Source: Planctomycetota bacterium (GTDB lineage Bacteria > Planctomycetota > Planctomycetia > Planctomycetales > Planctomycetaceae). Taken from it: a stretch of DNA of 38,029 bases. Where the stretch lies: the NCBI GenBank assembly GCA_023417655.1, contig JAEZFD010000053.1, positions 1-38,029 of the forward strand, read 5' to 3'. The notes under the pieces are model-generated. The model had not been told where the DNA came from. It searched no databases and was given only the letters and a program-made list of their open reading frames with translations. Positions 1 through 9,090 of the stretch are shown here, one piece after another. How positions within the stretch are numbered: position 1 is the stretch's first letter; each line of letters begins with the position of its first letter. The translations under genes were made by a program, and so were the position numbers.

Positions 1-48
1 CTCATCCGTCAGCACCACGGGATACTGATTGGGTGTCGACCTGGCCAT
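1..48 (-). CDS. N-terminal fragment of a possible IS630-type transposase
   Basis: Reading leftwards from an ATG at 48, sixteen codons are open to the window edge and give MARSTPNQYPVVLTDE. This start resembles the N-terminus of IS630-family transposases, or of the helix-turn-helix proteins derived from them, where a short P-V-V-L-T-(D/E)-E stretch leads into the DNA-binding region; that match is from memory of the family. A purine-rich stretch on the minus strand (GGAGG, about 56-60) lies 7 bases before the ATG and supports the start. The rest of the gene is outside the window, so neither intactness nor catalytic residues can be judged. It lies on the 3' side of tRNA-Pro, where mobile DNA often accumulates. 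It could also be an unrelated gene that merely starts this way. Confidence 0.45.
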   Translation of the reverse strand, partial: MARSTPNQYPVVLTDE

Positions 49-526
49 GGCAGAGCCTCCTTGCTCGGAAGATGAAATCCGGCGCAGTCTCACAGAAACC
101 CAGCCGGTTTGTCGAGGGCAAGTACTAGCCCGCAGAGAGTCAAATCAAGGTTCAGCTTCTAACACATCAGTTCCAACAGAAGCAAATTATCGGCTGCGAA
201 GATAGATACCACTCGACCGCAGCTAATCCGAGATCAGACCTGAACGCGACCGCTCAGAAATAGACCAGCCGGATGAAGTTCCCCGGTTTGGAATCGTCGA
301 TCTTCTCGACGCATTTTGGAGAACTTGCCCAACAGGAGATGGGGGGCGTGATCGTCACTTTGCAAAGGACTGGCAAGGCTCAAAAAGAAAGATCCCACTC
401 GCAGTTGCGGTGACAACCACGGGCGGGATTTCAAATGGTGACACTTTTAGTGACACTCGCCAAAATGTGACCGCTGCCCACAAACAAAAAAAACCTCAAA
501 CCATTGTGGTTCAAGGCTTTGTAAAG
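49..526. other. Intergenic stretch between the edge gene and tRNA-Pro
   Basis: No coding sequence could be supported in this 480-base stretch. The open frames are short, lack ribosome binding sites and resemble no family I recognise. If the edge gene is a transposase, the terminal inverted repeat of its element should lie in the first 100 or so bases here, but only one end is present, so no repeat could be identified. Confidence 0.4.
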
Positions 527-600
<74 letters not shown>

Positions 601-1069
601 ATTTTCGACGGTCAATCTTCTGAAGAACCACCGCGTTCGTCCGTCAGAGACAGTAGAACGCTTTCAGGTTCGCGGGCAGGGCATCATTTGAGGGACCGAA
701 TTCACGGCGAATGATGACCTGAGGTCCACACTGGGCCGCCACTCTTTAAGGGCGTCCAGTTCAGCAGAAACGACGTCAGTCACGATTCCCCATCCCGCTG
801 AGACGCCCGGTGTCCCGGACAGCAGAGAGACGGTTCATTGTGAACCGGGACTATCGTGAATCGCATAGGGGAACGTCAAGCGATCAGTGTCAGCGTTCGG
901 CGGGGCAGCCAGATTTCGCCATGAGATTCCCCGCTCCACGTTGTTCCGCAGGGTGATTCGGATTTGCCGACTGGGGGTTTCAGGGAAGTTCTCAGGCTCT
1001 CCGCTGACCTCGCCAAACGCATCAGCGATTCCTTGACTCTCGATTTCGCTCCTCGATATCGTGTCAATG
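601..1069. other. Intergenic region upstream of the GntR operon
   Basis: About 470 bases hold no gene I can support. The frames present are partly antisense to the GntR gene and have no recognisable product. The left end must carry the promoter for tRNA-Pro (minus strand) and the right end the promoter for the GntR gene (plus strand). No convincing -35/-10 pair was identified for either. Confidence 0.4.
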
Positions 1070-1088
1070 GACTGTCGACAGTCGACTG
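1070..1088. promoter_or_regulatory. Candidate GntR/FadR-type operator: two overlapping palindromes
   Basis: Positions 1070-1083 form a perfect 14-base palindrome (GACTGTCGACAGTC), and 1079-1088 form a second perfect 10-base palindrome (CAGTCGACTG). Both centre on GTCGAC, and the two centres are 7 bases apart. The FadR subfamily of GntR regulators is known to bind GTM-(0-1 base)-KAC half-site pairs, and GTC-GAC fits this with no spacer. The sites end 44 bases before the chosen start of the FCD-type GntR gene, so autoregulation of that gene and its two downstream partners is the natural reading. The palindromes are seen directly; the operator role is inferred. Confidence 0.5.
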
Positions 1089-1132
1089 CGGTGTAACCTG
1101 TGACCGTCCGATCTCTCGGGAGTCTCATCTCT

Positions 1133-1801
1133 ATGAATCTTCTTAAGTCCCCCATTGAGCGGCAGAGTTTGTCGGCCGTGATTGAGGATCGGCTGGGGCG
1201 AGCCATCGTCGCCGGCGAGTTCTCTGCCGGTGAGAAGCTGACCGAGCCGGAACTTGCCAGCCGACTGGGAGTTAGCCGGGCTCCGGTCCGCGAAGCCCTG
1301 ATCGGGCTCGAGTTCCGGGGACTCGTGCAGTTCGATGACCGGGGCCGGTCAAGCGTCCCGGTGATGACGGATTCTGACATTCAGGAGATTTACCTGCTCC
1401 GGTTGTCACTGGAACCGCTTGCCGCTGGCAAAGCGGCCGAACAGATGACGCCTAAAATCGTGCAACTGCTGATGCAGAATATCGAAGAAACGCACGCCGT
1501 TCAGACCCAGACAGAACTCGCCGCGGTCGACACGGCGTTTCATGGACTAATTTTTGAAGCCAGCGGCCTTCCACGCCTGATTCAGTTCTGGAAGTGCATC
1601 CGCTCCCAGATTGAACTCTGGTTGAACCAGATGCAGCCCCGGATTGCACCGGAACTCAACCAGACTCGAGAGCGAACCATTCAATCTCACTCTGAGTTGC
1701 TGCGGATCATTCAGACAGGTGACGGGGACAGGGCCGCCGCCCTGATGAAAGACCATGTCGTCGGCTGGACGCCTCATCTATCGCTGACCGCCACGGAATG
1801 A
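1133..1801 (+). CDS. GntR-family transcriptional regulator, FadR subfamily (FCD domain)
   Basis: The 222-residue protein has an N-terminal winged helix (about 10-72) with the signature LGVSRAPVREAL at 45-56, followed by an FCD ligand-binding domain (about 78-215). FCD metal-ligand candidates are visible: Asp and His in DTAFHGLIFEASG and later histidines in SHSELL and KDHV. Family members are dimeric repressors or activators that respond to small carboxylates or sugar acids; the ligand here is unknown. The start at 1133 is preferred over a GTG at 1100 because GGGAG lies 10 bases before it and the protein then starts just ahead of the winged helix. Its stop overlaps an in-frame upstream ATG of the DUF1501 reading frame at 1798, and the genes run on the same strand, so it probably controls the DUF1501-PSD1 pair as well as itself. 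Confidence 0.9.
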   Translation: MNLLKSPIERQSLSAVIEDRLGRAIVAGEFSAGEKLTEPELASRLGVSRAPVREALIGLEFRGLVQFDDRGRSSVPVMTDSDIQEIYLLRLSLEPLAAGKAAEQMTPKIVQLLMQNIEETHAVQTQTELAAVDTAFHGLIFEASGLPRLIQFWKCIRSQIELWLNQMQPRIAPELNQTRERTIQSHSELLRIIQTGDGDRAAALMKDHVVGWTPHLSLTATE

Positions 1802-1890
1802 TTCGAATCTCATTGCGTCCGTGCCCGACGACAGGTCAATCGGAAGTCTCGTCGATCCAGTCCGCCGGGTCTCATTCACAGGTGACATCA

Positions 1891-3294
1891 ATGAACAGCC
1901 TTCTTTCGCGACGGGAACTCCTGAGGCAATGCGGAACAGGCATTCCTTTACTAGGACTGGCTCAACTCTGTGCCCAGCAAAGCGAAGCAGCCGCCTCGAA
2001 TCCGCTGGAAGTCCGGTCTCCCCATCTTCCCGCCCGGGCTCGGCGAGTCATCTTCTTATTCATGTCCGGCGGGCCGTCGCATGTGGATCTGTTTGATCCC
2101 AAACCGGCACTTGAAAAATACAACGGGCAGCCGCTGCCGTTCGAAAAGCCGAAACTCGAACGCACCAAGACCGGCAACCTGCTCGCCAGCCCGTGGAAGT
2201 TCTCTCGTCATGGGGAGAGCGGGGTGGAGATTAGTGAACTGTTGCCGCATCTTTCTCGACATGCGGATGATCTTTGCGTCATCCGCTCGATGCTGGCAGA
2301 CAATATCAATCACAATGGTGCCTGCCTGCAGATGAACACCGGAGAGCAGGCGTTTTCCCGTCCGAGTATGGGGTCATGGCTGCAATACGGGTTGGGTTCA
2401 GAGAATCAGAACCTGCCGGGTTTCGTTGTCATCAGTCCCGCTCAGCCTGCGCAGGGGGCTCCACTCTGGGGAAGCTCTTTTCTTCCGGCGGCGTATCAGG
2501 GGACACTGGTTCAGGACCTTAAGCGTCCGATCGCAAGTCTCGCAAATGAACGCTTCTCACTCTCGGAGCAACGCCGCGAACTCGACTTGTTGAAATCACT
2601 GAATCAGCGCCATGCTGAACTTCGCGGTGCAGACAGTCGACTCGATGCACGCATTGAATCATTCGAGCTCGCTTTCCGGATGCAGACGGAGGCTCCAGAC
2701 GCGTTCGGCATCGAACAGGAAACCGCTGAAACGCAGTCAATGTATGGAATCGACCAACCCGTCACCGAGATATTCGGACGGCAGTGCCTGATGGCACGGC
2801 GCCTGATCGAACGCGGGGTCCGGATGGTGCAGGTCTATCACACTGTCACAAGTAAACGGTCCAGCTGCCAGCTCTGGGACCAGCATGGCAATCTGCGGAA
2901 GGAATTGCCGGCGAACTGTGAAGCAACCGATCAACCGGTTGCAGCGCTGCTTTCCGATCTCAAACAGCGCGGTCTGCTGGAAGACACACTGGTGATCTGG
3001 GGAGGCGAGTTCGGGCGGACGCCCACTGCCGAGGGGCAGAACGGCCGCGAACATCATCCTTTTGGGTTTACGATGTGGATGGCGGGCGGGGGCGTGAAGG
3101 TGGGCTATACCCATGGTTCGACGGATGAGTTCGGATGGCATGCACAGGACAAGATCGTTCATGTTCACGACCTGCATGCGACAATCCTGCATCTGATGGG
3201 ACTGGATCATGAAAAGCTGACTTACAAGTACGCTGGACGCGACTATCGTCTGACCGATGTTCATGGTCATGTGGTGCAGGAGCTGTTGTCATGA
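1891..3294 (+). CDS. DUF1501 family exported protein (sulfatase-like fold)
   Basis: The protein has 467 residues with this start. It opens with a Tat-like leader (SRRELL at 6-11, then a hydrophobic stretch to about 28), so export in folded form is likely. The DUF1501 core has FLFMSGGPSHVDLFDPKP at about 55-71, and near the C-terminus VIWGGEFGRTP and GREHHPFGF, the typical metal-site-like segments of this alkaline-phosphatase/sulfatase-related family. The family is greatly expanded in planctomycetes and almost always sits beside a PSCyt1/DUF1549/DUF1553 gene; its reaction is unknown. The frame is open upstream to an ATG at 1798, but 1891 was chosen because the Tat motif then sits at the N-terminus and AGGTGA lies five bases before it. 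Its stop overlaps the next start (ATGA at 3291-3294), indicating translational coupling. Confidence 0.93.
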   Translation: MNSLLSRRELLRQCGTGIPLLGLAQLCAQQSEAAASNPLEVRSPHLPARARRVIFLFMSGGPSHVDLFDPKPALEKYNGQPLPFEKPKLERTKTGNLLASPWKFSRHGESGVEISELLPHLSRHADDLCVIRSMLADNINHNGACLQMNTGEQAFSRPSMGSWLQYGLGSENQNLPGFVVISPAQPAQGAPLWGSSFLPAAYQGTLVQDLKRPIASLANERFSLSEQRRELDLLKSLNQRHAELRGADSRLDARIESFELAFRMQTEAPDAFGIEQETAETQSMYGIDQPVTEIFGRQCLMARRLIERGVRMVQVYHTVTSKRSSCQLWDQHGNLRKELPANCEATDQPVAALLSDLKQRGLLEDTLVIWGGEFGRTPTAEGQNGREHHPFGFTMWMAGGGVKVGYTHGSTDEFGWHAQDKIVHVHDLHATILHLMGLDHEKLTYKYAGRDYRLTDVHGHVVQELLS

Positions 3295-6176
3295 ACCGGA
3301 TAATTCTTCTCCTCGTCGCAGTCATCAGCTGGATTGGCTCCGGCAGTTCGAATGCCTCTGCGGCCGATCCCGCGCAGATCGAGTTCTTCGAACAAAAGAT
3401 TCGCCCGGTGCTTGTCGAAAAGTGCTACTCCTGTCACTCGGGCTCCCCGGAAGAGGTCGAAGCGAAACTCTGGCTGGACTCCCGTGCCGGACTTCTGCGT
3501 GGAGGCAAGTCCGGTCCCGTTGTCGTTGCAGGAAAACCTGATCAGAGTCTGCTGCTCGATGCATTGCGAGGAACGGAAAAGAATCTCGCAATGCCTCCGG
3601 ACGAAAAGCTGGCAGCGACGGTGATCGCCGATTTCGAAACGTGGATTCGAAACGGAGCAGTGGATCCTCGTGAAGGGAATTCCGCTGGCGACGTGCATTC
3701 ACCACTGGGCAATTTTACGGAACGTGATAAATGGACTTACTCGAAGCCGGTGAAGCCGTCGCTCCCAAATGTGCAGGATCAGGCCTGGGTCCGTCAGCCG
3801 GTCGACTCATTCATTCTTACACGGCTCGAAGCAGCTTCACTGTCTCCGGCCGTGCCAGCGACTCCGGAGCAACTGGTTCGCCGATTGCATTTCGACCTGA
3901 ACGGGCTGCCTCCCACGCCTGAAGAGGTGAAAGCATTCGTGCAAGAATCTGCTGTCGATCAACAGCGGGCCGTTGAAAAGTTAGTGAACGACCTGCTGCG
4001 CCGTCCGGCTTATGGCGAGAAGTGGGGACGAGCGTGGCTGGACTGCGTGCGTTATGCCGATTCACTGGACGCCCGCAGCGGGTCACGCCCCGGCGACATC
4101 CTTGACGCATGGAGATACCGTGACTGGGTCGTTAATGCATTGAATCGTGACATGCCGTATGGGGAATTCGTTCGTGCCCAGATTGCTGGCGACCTGTTAG
4201 CCCGTCAGCAATCTGACTGGAATCCTGATCTGGTCGTTGCGACCGGTGTCTACGCGATCGGCAACTGGGGGAATGGCGACAGCGATAAGAAGAAGGTCCA
4301 TACCGATATTGTTGATGATCAGATCGACGTGACCACGCGGGCTTTCCTTGGCATCACGCTGGCGTGCGCCCGATGCCATGACCATAAGTTCGATCCCCTG
4401 TCCACGGCAGACTACTACGCCATGGCAGGCTTCTTCTTCAGCAGCCGAATCATCGAGAAGTTCAATGCCCCGACGGCAGGCGAGTCACTGATGCGTATTG
4501 ATCTTCTGTCCCCCGCAGAACAGAAGAAACGTCAGGAGATTCAATCGCAGATCGCTGAACTTGAACAGGCGCTGCAGCAGAAGATGACACCGCTGGTCCG
4601 TCGAATCAACGATGTGGCCGGTCGCAGTGAACTCGTGTCGTGGGTGCCGGAGAAACAGCCGCATCCATCGCTCACCATCAACAGAGGAGAGTCGGTTCAG
4701 CAATTCAGCACACTCACGATGCCTGGGAAGTCGATTTGCTTTCATCCCAGCCCAACCGAGCCGATTACAGCCGTCTGGATTTCACCTGTCGCCGGTGATG
4801 TCGAGCTGACCGCCGTTCTGCATGACATTGACGGATCGTGCGGCGACGGTATTGCCTGGTCGGTTGAAGCTGGCGAAAGAATTCTGGAGAAGGGTGATCT
4901 CGCGAATGGGAGCCCAGTCAAACAGGTCTCATTGAAGACGACGGTGGAAGCAGGGGAGATCGTCCGGCTGGTGATCTCTCCGAGAAGCTCATATGTGTGC
5001 GATTCCACGCGCGCCGAGATGACAGTGACACACATGGCATCCGGACAGAGTTGGAATCTGACTGAAGCCATGCTTCCTGCGGATGCGGTCCCGAATAACG
5101 AAAAGGCTGCCTTCCTGATTTGCTCCGGGAACGCCCCTCGCCTGAACGGCGATCCCGTTGAACGCGAACGTCTGCTCGCCGATGTGGCAAAACTAAAGAA
5201 GCAACTTCCGGAAGAAGTCCGCTGTCAGGGGCTCCAGGACGGAGGAATTCCCGGCACTCCTTATGAAGGGTTTCACGATGCCCCGATTCATGTACGAGGA
5301 AATTACAACCGACTGGCGACGGAACAGCCCCGAGGCTTCCCGGCAGTCTTCCAGACGCCGACTCCCAAAATCGAAGGGAGCGGACGGCTGGCACTTGCGG
5401 ACTGGGTCGCCTCATCGGAGAACCCGCTCACTGCACGCGTCATGATGAACCGGCTCTGGCAACATCACTTCGGACGGGGGATCGTCGCGACAGCCAATAA
5501 CTTCGGGCGTTTCGGAACGCCCCCCACGCATCCGGAACTGCTCGACTGGCTTGCTGTCACGTTCATTGAACGCAATGGAAGCCTGAAGGAGATGCACCGT
5601 CTGATCTGTACGTCAGCGGCTTACCAGCAGTCGTCACAGCCCTCTGCTGAAACTCTCGCCAGCGATCCGGACAATCTTCTGTTCAGCCGACAGACGCGGC
5701 GAAAATTGACTGCGGAGGAGTTGCGTGATTCCATGTTCTTCGTCACCGGGGAACTCGATCCGACTGTCGGTGGAATGCCTGTCGATGGAGTGGCCTCCCC
5801 ACGGCGGACGCTCTACCTGAAGACCGTGCGATCAGATCGGACCAGTTATCAGCTTCTGTTCGACGGAGCAGATCCGAACAGCATCGTGGAGCAGAGGAAT
5901 GAATCCCTTGTCGCCCCGCAGGCGCTCTGGCTGCTGAATCAACCGGTCACGTTGCAACGGGCGGAGCGACTTCTCGAACGCGTCAAAGCGACACCGGGCA
6001 TGCAGGTTGAAGCCCGTCTGCATCAACTCATGCAGCTTCTGTTCGGGCGGCAGGCTGATGCGCAGGAACTGGAAATATTCCAGGCGTCCTTTGCTTCCGA
6101 AGGAAATACAGACCGCAGCTGGCTGACGGTCTGTCATCTCCTGTTGTGCTCCAATGAGATGATGTTTGTGGACTGA
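3291..6176 (+). CDS. PSD1-type protein: cytochrome c-like PSCyt1 + DUF1549 + DUF1553
   Basis: The 961-residue protein starts with a Sec-type signal peptide (hydrophobic 4-16, cleavage probably near 24-25). A PSCyt1 cytochrome c-like domain follows with haem motif CYSCH at 45-49. DUF1549 (about 155-370) includes the family-typical CARCHDHKFDP, whose second CxxCH is at 359-363. A variable middle region with an Ala/Glu/Gln-rich helix and a beta-rich segment comes next, then DUF1553 in the C-terminal third (from about 705: ALADWVASSENPLTARVMMNRLWQHHFGRG). These proteins are a planctomycete hallmark, thought to be periplasmic and linked to polysaccharide use, but no reaction has been shown. It overlaps the DUF1501 stop by four bases. 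With both CxxCH motifs intact it could bind one or two c-type haems; this is inferred. Confidence 0.94.
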   Translation: MNRIILLLVAVISWIGSGSSNASAADPAQIEFFEQKIRPVLVEKCYSCHSGSPEEVEAKLWLDSRAGLLRGGKSGPVVVAGKPDQSLLLDALRGTEKNLAMPPDEKLAATVIADFETWIRNGAVDPREGNSAGDVHSPLGNFTERDKWTYSKPVKPSLPNVQDQAWVRQPVDSFILTRLEAASLSPAVPATPEQLVRRLHFDLNGLPPTPEEVKAFVQESAVDQQRAVEKLVNDLLRRPAYGEKWGRAWLDCVRYADSLDARSGSRPGDILDAWRYRDWVVNALNRDMPYGEFVRAQIAGDLLARQQSDWNPDLVVATGVYAIGNWGNGDSDKKKVHTDIVDDQIDVTTRAFLGITLACARCHDHKFDPLSTADYYAMAGFFFSSRIIEKFNAPTAGESLMRIDLLSPAEQKKRQEIQSQIAELEQALQQKMTPLVRRINDVAGRSELVSWVPEKQPHPSLTINRGESVQQFSTLTMPGKSICFHPSPTEPITAVWISPVAGDVELTAVLHDIDGSCGDGIAWSVEAGERILEKGDLANGSPVKQVSLKTTVEAGEIVRLVISPRSSYVCDSTRAEMTVTHMASGQSWNLTEAMLPADAVPNNEKAAFLICSGNAPRLNGDPVERERLLADVAKLKKQLPEEVRCQGLQDGGIPGTPYEGFHDAPIHVRGNYNRLATEQPRGFPAVFQTPTPKIEGSGRLALADWVASSENPLTARVMMNRLWQHHFGRGIVATANNFGRFGTPPTHPELLDWLAVTFIERNGSLKEMHRLICTSAAYQQSSQPSAETLASDPDNLLFSRQTRRKLTAEELRDSMFFVTGELDPTVGGMPVDGVASPRRTLYLKTVRSDRTSYQLLFDGADPNSIVEQRNESLVAPQALWLLNQPVTLQRAERLLERVKATPGMQVEARLHQLMQLLFGRQADAQELEIFQASFASEGNTDRSWLTVCHLLLCSNEMMFVD

Positions 6177-6302
6177 TTGACTGCGAGAACCAGTGATCGC
6201 CGCTGTCTTTCTCCGTCTGCAAACTTCTCTTTTTCCCTGAAGCGAATCGCATTCTGAATGACTCTGTCGGCCTCGCTCGCCGTCAGTCACATCGAGGGTG
6301 AC

Positions 6303-7514
6303 TCACGCCTCACCCGGTGTCACGTCAGGGAACCTCAGCAAGACCTCGTGCAGTAAGAATAGAACTCCCAGAAGCAGCGAGATCCCCGGGGCGATCAGAG
6401 CAATTCCCCATTGCCCCGCAATCATGCCCAGAGTTCCGGGAACTGCAGCCGCGCCGATCATGGCCGCTCCAATCTGCAACCCGATGGCCGGAGAAGAGAG
6501 TTCGTTTCCGACGCGCGCCGGTGTGCGTGCCACGAGACATGGGAAGGCCGGTGCCAGTCCGAATCCGGTCAGAACCAATCCGGCGATAGTGACTCCAACC
6601 GGGAGGGCAGGGATCGCGAAGAGAATTCCCCCTGCCACAGCACATAGCAGGGACAGTCGAATCAGGCGATCCGTTCCGAGCCGATCGACGACGACTCCCA
6701 GCACCAGTCGACCACACAACAGTCCTGCCCAGAACAACGCAACAGCGCTGCTGGCGAGAACAGGTGAAACTTGGCGTGATTCAGTCAGAATGCTGAATGT
6801 CCACTGGCTGCAGGCGACTTCCAGTCCTGTATAGAGAAAAAAGACGAGCATCTGCCAGAGAATTCGTACGTTTGCCAGCGCGGTGAAGAAGCCCCCGGAA
6901 GAATGCGCCGTAGACGTTGAAGCTGCTTCTCGGCCCCATTGTTTCTGAGTCGCGAGAAACAGCAATGCCATCACGGCCATTGACAGCCCGAGTATAAAGT
7001 ACCCTTGCTGATAGGACTGACCGCTCGCAAAGACCGCAGTCATTATGATAGGTCCCATCATCGCGCCGGCGCAATAACAGGCATGTAGCCACATTAGATA
7101 ACGGGTCGGAAAATGCCGTGCAGCATAAGCATTCAGTCCTGAGTCAATTGCTCCAGACCCAAGGCCGTGCAGGGCACCGCATAATAGGAATATTCCCCAC
7201 AAGGGCGCCAAACCGAATCCGAACATCGCGACAGAAACCATCGCGGTGCTGACGGTCAGAACGAGGCCAATCCCGCTGACCTGAGAGATTCGTCCATAGC
7301 CGAAGCTGCTGAGCAGATACCCCAGCCCTGAGGCGAGCAGCACCAATCCCAGTGCCTGCTGCCGCACGGAATACACGTCACGGACAGAAGGCCAGGCAAT
7401 GCCTATGGCCGCATCTGGCAATCCAATACTGATAAATCCCAGAAATGCCAGAACCACCAGCAACGTGGGTGGGCGCTGGAATCCCGACGGCTTCAACTGC
7501 TCCTCAGTTTTCAA
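6303..7514 (-). CDS. Major facilitator superfamily transporter (sugar or drug type)
   Basis: The 403-residue protein is almost entirely hydrophobic and resolves into about 12 membrane helices in two halves, separated by a polar linker around residues 205-220 (AASTSTAHSSGG). Signs of the family are the charged loop GVVVDRLGTDRLIR in the second half and a Gly-rich helix with GALHGLGSGAIDSGLNAYAA in the first, similar to the FucP/YfkF-like branch of sugar transporters. The substrate cannot be read from sequence. The start is TTG at 7514, supported by AAAGGA seven bases upstream (7527-7522); no ATG nearby fits as well. It is transcribed away from the glycosyltransferase gene and converges on the PSD1 gene. 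No linked metabolic gene points to a substrate. Confidence 0.88.
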   Translation of the reverse strand: MKTEEQLKPSGFQRPPTLLVVLAFLGFISIGLPDAAIGIAWPSVRDVYSVRQQALGLVLLASGLGYLLSSFGYGRISQVSGIGLVLTVSTAMVSVAMFGFGLAPLWGIFLLCGALHGLGSGAIDSGLNAYAARHFPTRYLMWLHACYCAGAMMGPIIMTAVFASGQSYQQGYFILGLSMAVMALLFLATQKQWGREAASTSTAHSSGGFFTALANVRILWQMLVFFLYTGLEVACSQWTFSILTESRQVSPVLASSAVALFWAGLLCGRLVLGVVVDRLGTDRLIRLSLLCAVAGGILFAIPALPVGVTIAGLVLTGFGLAPAFPCLVARTPARVGNELSSPAIGLQIGAAMIGAAAVPGTLGMIAGQWGIALIAPGISLLLGVLFLLHEVLLRFPDVTPGEA

Positions 7515-7812
7515 GAATCAGTCCTTTCACTGCGCCAATGGCGACTTAAGATCGAAGTAAGCTGAAGTGGTGGCACAACCCCCAGATTCAGAACAACTGC
7601 TATGTTGCTCGTGCGATGAAACCAGCAATTTGCATTCACCCATTTACGAACTAGAGTTCGATACCAGCGTACCGTCAAACGGAACGATGAATTCTCAGGG
7701 ATGATGTTTTACTCAAGGACGCAGTTTTACTGAGCCAGCACGACATCGACGTTGGCAGTTTTCTTACCTTCCCGCACATGTGCCGACCGACATTGCGTTC
7801 TAAGGTTGCGCT
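7515..7812. other. Divergent promoter region
   Basis: About 300 bases separate the 5' ends of the transporter (minus) and the glycosyltransferase (plus). It is less GC-rich than its surroundings and must hold both promoters. No coding frame, strong hairpin or clear operator was found. Confidence 0.5.
7522..7527 (-). promoter_or_regulatory. Ribosome binding site deciding a TTG start
   Basis: AAAGGA on the minus strand sits seven bases before the TTG at 7514 of the transporter gene and is the reason for choosing that non-ATG start. Confidence 0.6.
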
Positions 7813-9090
7813 ATGAACACACTGCCTTTCACGATCCTCGCCGGGCTGATCGCCATGGCGTGGTGTGCCGTCCTTGTGATTCTTCTGGGAGCGTCCCGGA
7901 AGCAGCCGCGTAAGCTGTTCCCTCTCCCACCCGGGGATGTCGAACAAGGCTTGAAGCGGCTGAGTGTCATCGTCCCGGCGCGCAATGAAGAAGGCTGTAT
8001 CGAGGCGTGCATCCGATCTCTGATGCGCCAGGATTATCCGAACCTCGAAGTGATTGCTGTGAACGATCGCAGTACCGATCAGACCGCGGCCATCCTTGAT
8101 CGTCTCGAATTAGAATTCCCGGACAAGTTCCGTGCGATTCACATTACGACTCTCCCGGAAGGCTGGTTCGGGAAACCGCACGCTCTTGATGTGGCGATGC
8201 AGTCTGCGACCGGCAGTCTGGTTCTATTCACCGATTCAGACTGCGAGTTTCTGGCACCGTCCGCCCTGCGGACGGCAGTTTTGGAATTCGAACGTCGTCG
8301 GCTCGATTTCTACACGATCGGCGCATGTTACACGATGCCGACGTTGCGGGAATCTCTCTTCGTGCCCGCCTGCTCGGAAGTCGTTCTGCAATGGCTGCGT
8401 CCAGAACGCGTCGAAGACCCCAACTGGCCGGATACCTTCGCGAACGGCGCATTCATCATGGTCAACAGGCTCTCCTTCGAGATGCTGGGGGGCTGGAGCT
8501 GTGTCCGGACAAAAGTCAGCGAAGACTTCGAGCTGGCACGGACGTTCAAACGCAATGGGTTTCGCACAGGGCTCGCCCATGCAAACGGAATCTATCAGAC
8601 TCGTTCTTACGAAACGTTCCGTGAGTCATGGAATGGCTGGAGCCGGATCTTCGCAGGGTCTCTCACCACAAAGCAGCTGGTCACTACTGTGATCAGAATG
8701 TCGCTCATGACGATGATGCCGCTGATGGTCATGCTGTGGGCGACCACTCAGGCCATCGTCACAGGTAATCCGGCCATCTTCCTCGAGGGAGCAATGCCGG
8801 CAATCGTCTGGGCTTATCTGATTCGCACCGGGATTGACTTCATGGTCTATGGAGCATTGGGTGCCCCTGTGACTGTCGCCTTCCTCGCACCACTAGGCCG
8901 GATGTTTGCACTGGCAGCCGTGACCCGCGCCGCTTTGGCAAGAATGGGCCTCGCCAAAACGCATTGGCGAGGCGCATCCTTCACCGCAAATCGCATGATC
9001 ACCCTGCCACAACCAGCGGCGTCTCTGGAGATCCAAACCCGAGAGATTCGAGGTGAATTGGTTCGCGCCCGGCACGCAGCAGCCTCTTGA
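7813..9090 (+). CDS. Family 2 glycosyltransferase, membrane-anchored, HpnB-like
   Basis: The protein has 425 residues: an N-terminal membrane helix (about 5-27), a GT-A catalytic domain starting with LSVIVPARNEEG (about 50-61), NDRSTDQT for nucleotide-sugar binding, the metal-binding DSD triad (D141-S-D143), the acceptor/catalytic SEDFELARTFKRNGF and the WNGWSRIF segment equivalent to QxxRW. Three C-terminal hydrophobic helices follow (about 290-385). This arrangement matches the HpnB/CrtQ-like group of lipid-modifying glycosyltransferases; the substrate is inferred to be a lipid or carotenoid-like acceptor at the cytoplasmic face. AAGG lies eight bases before the ATG. Its last 92 bases overlap the convergent DUF2334 gene. 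It could equally act on a cell-envelope polysaccharide. Confidence 0.88.
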   Translation: MNTLPFTILAGLIAMAWCAVLVILLGASRKQPRKLFPLPPGDVEQGLKRLSVIVPARNEEGCIEACIRSLMRQDYPNLEVIAVNDRSTDQTAAILDRLELEFPDKFRAIHITTLPEGWFGKPHALDVAMQSATGSLVLFTDSDCEFLAPSALRTAVLEFERRRLDFYTIGACYTMPTLRESLFVPACSEVVLQWLRPERVEDPNWPDTFANGAFIMVNRLSFEMLGGWSCVRTKVSEDFELARTFKRNGFRTGLAHANGIYQTRSYETFRESWNGWSRIFAGSLTTKQLVTTVIRMSLMTMMPLMVMLWATTQAIVTGNPAIFLEGAMPAIVWAYLIRTGIDFMVYGALGAPVTVAFLAPLGRMFALAAVTRAALARMGLAKTHWRGASFTANRMITLPQPAASLEIQTREIRGELVRARHAAAS

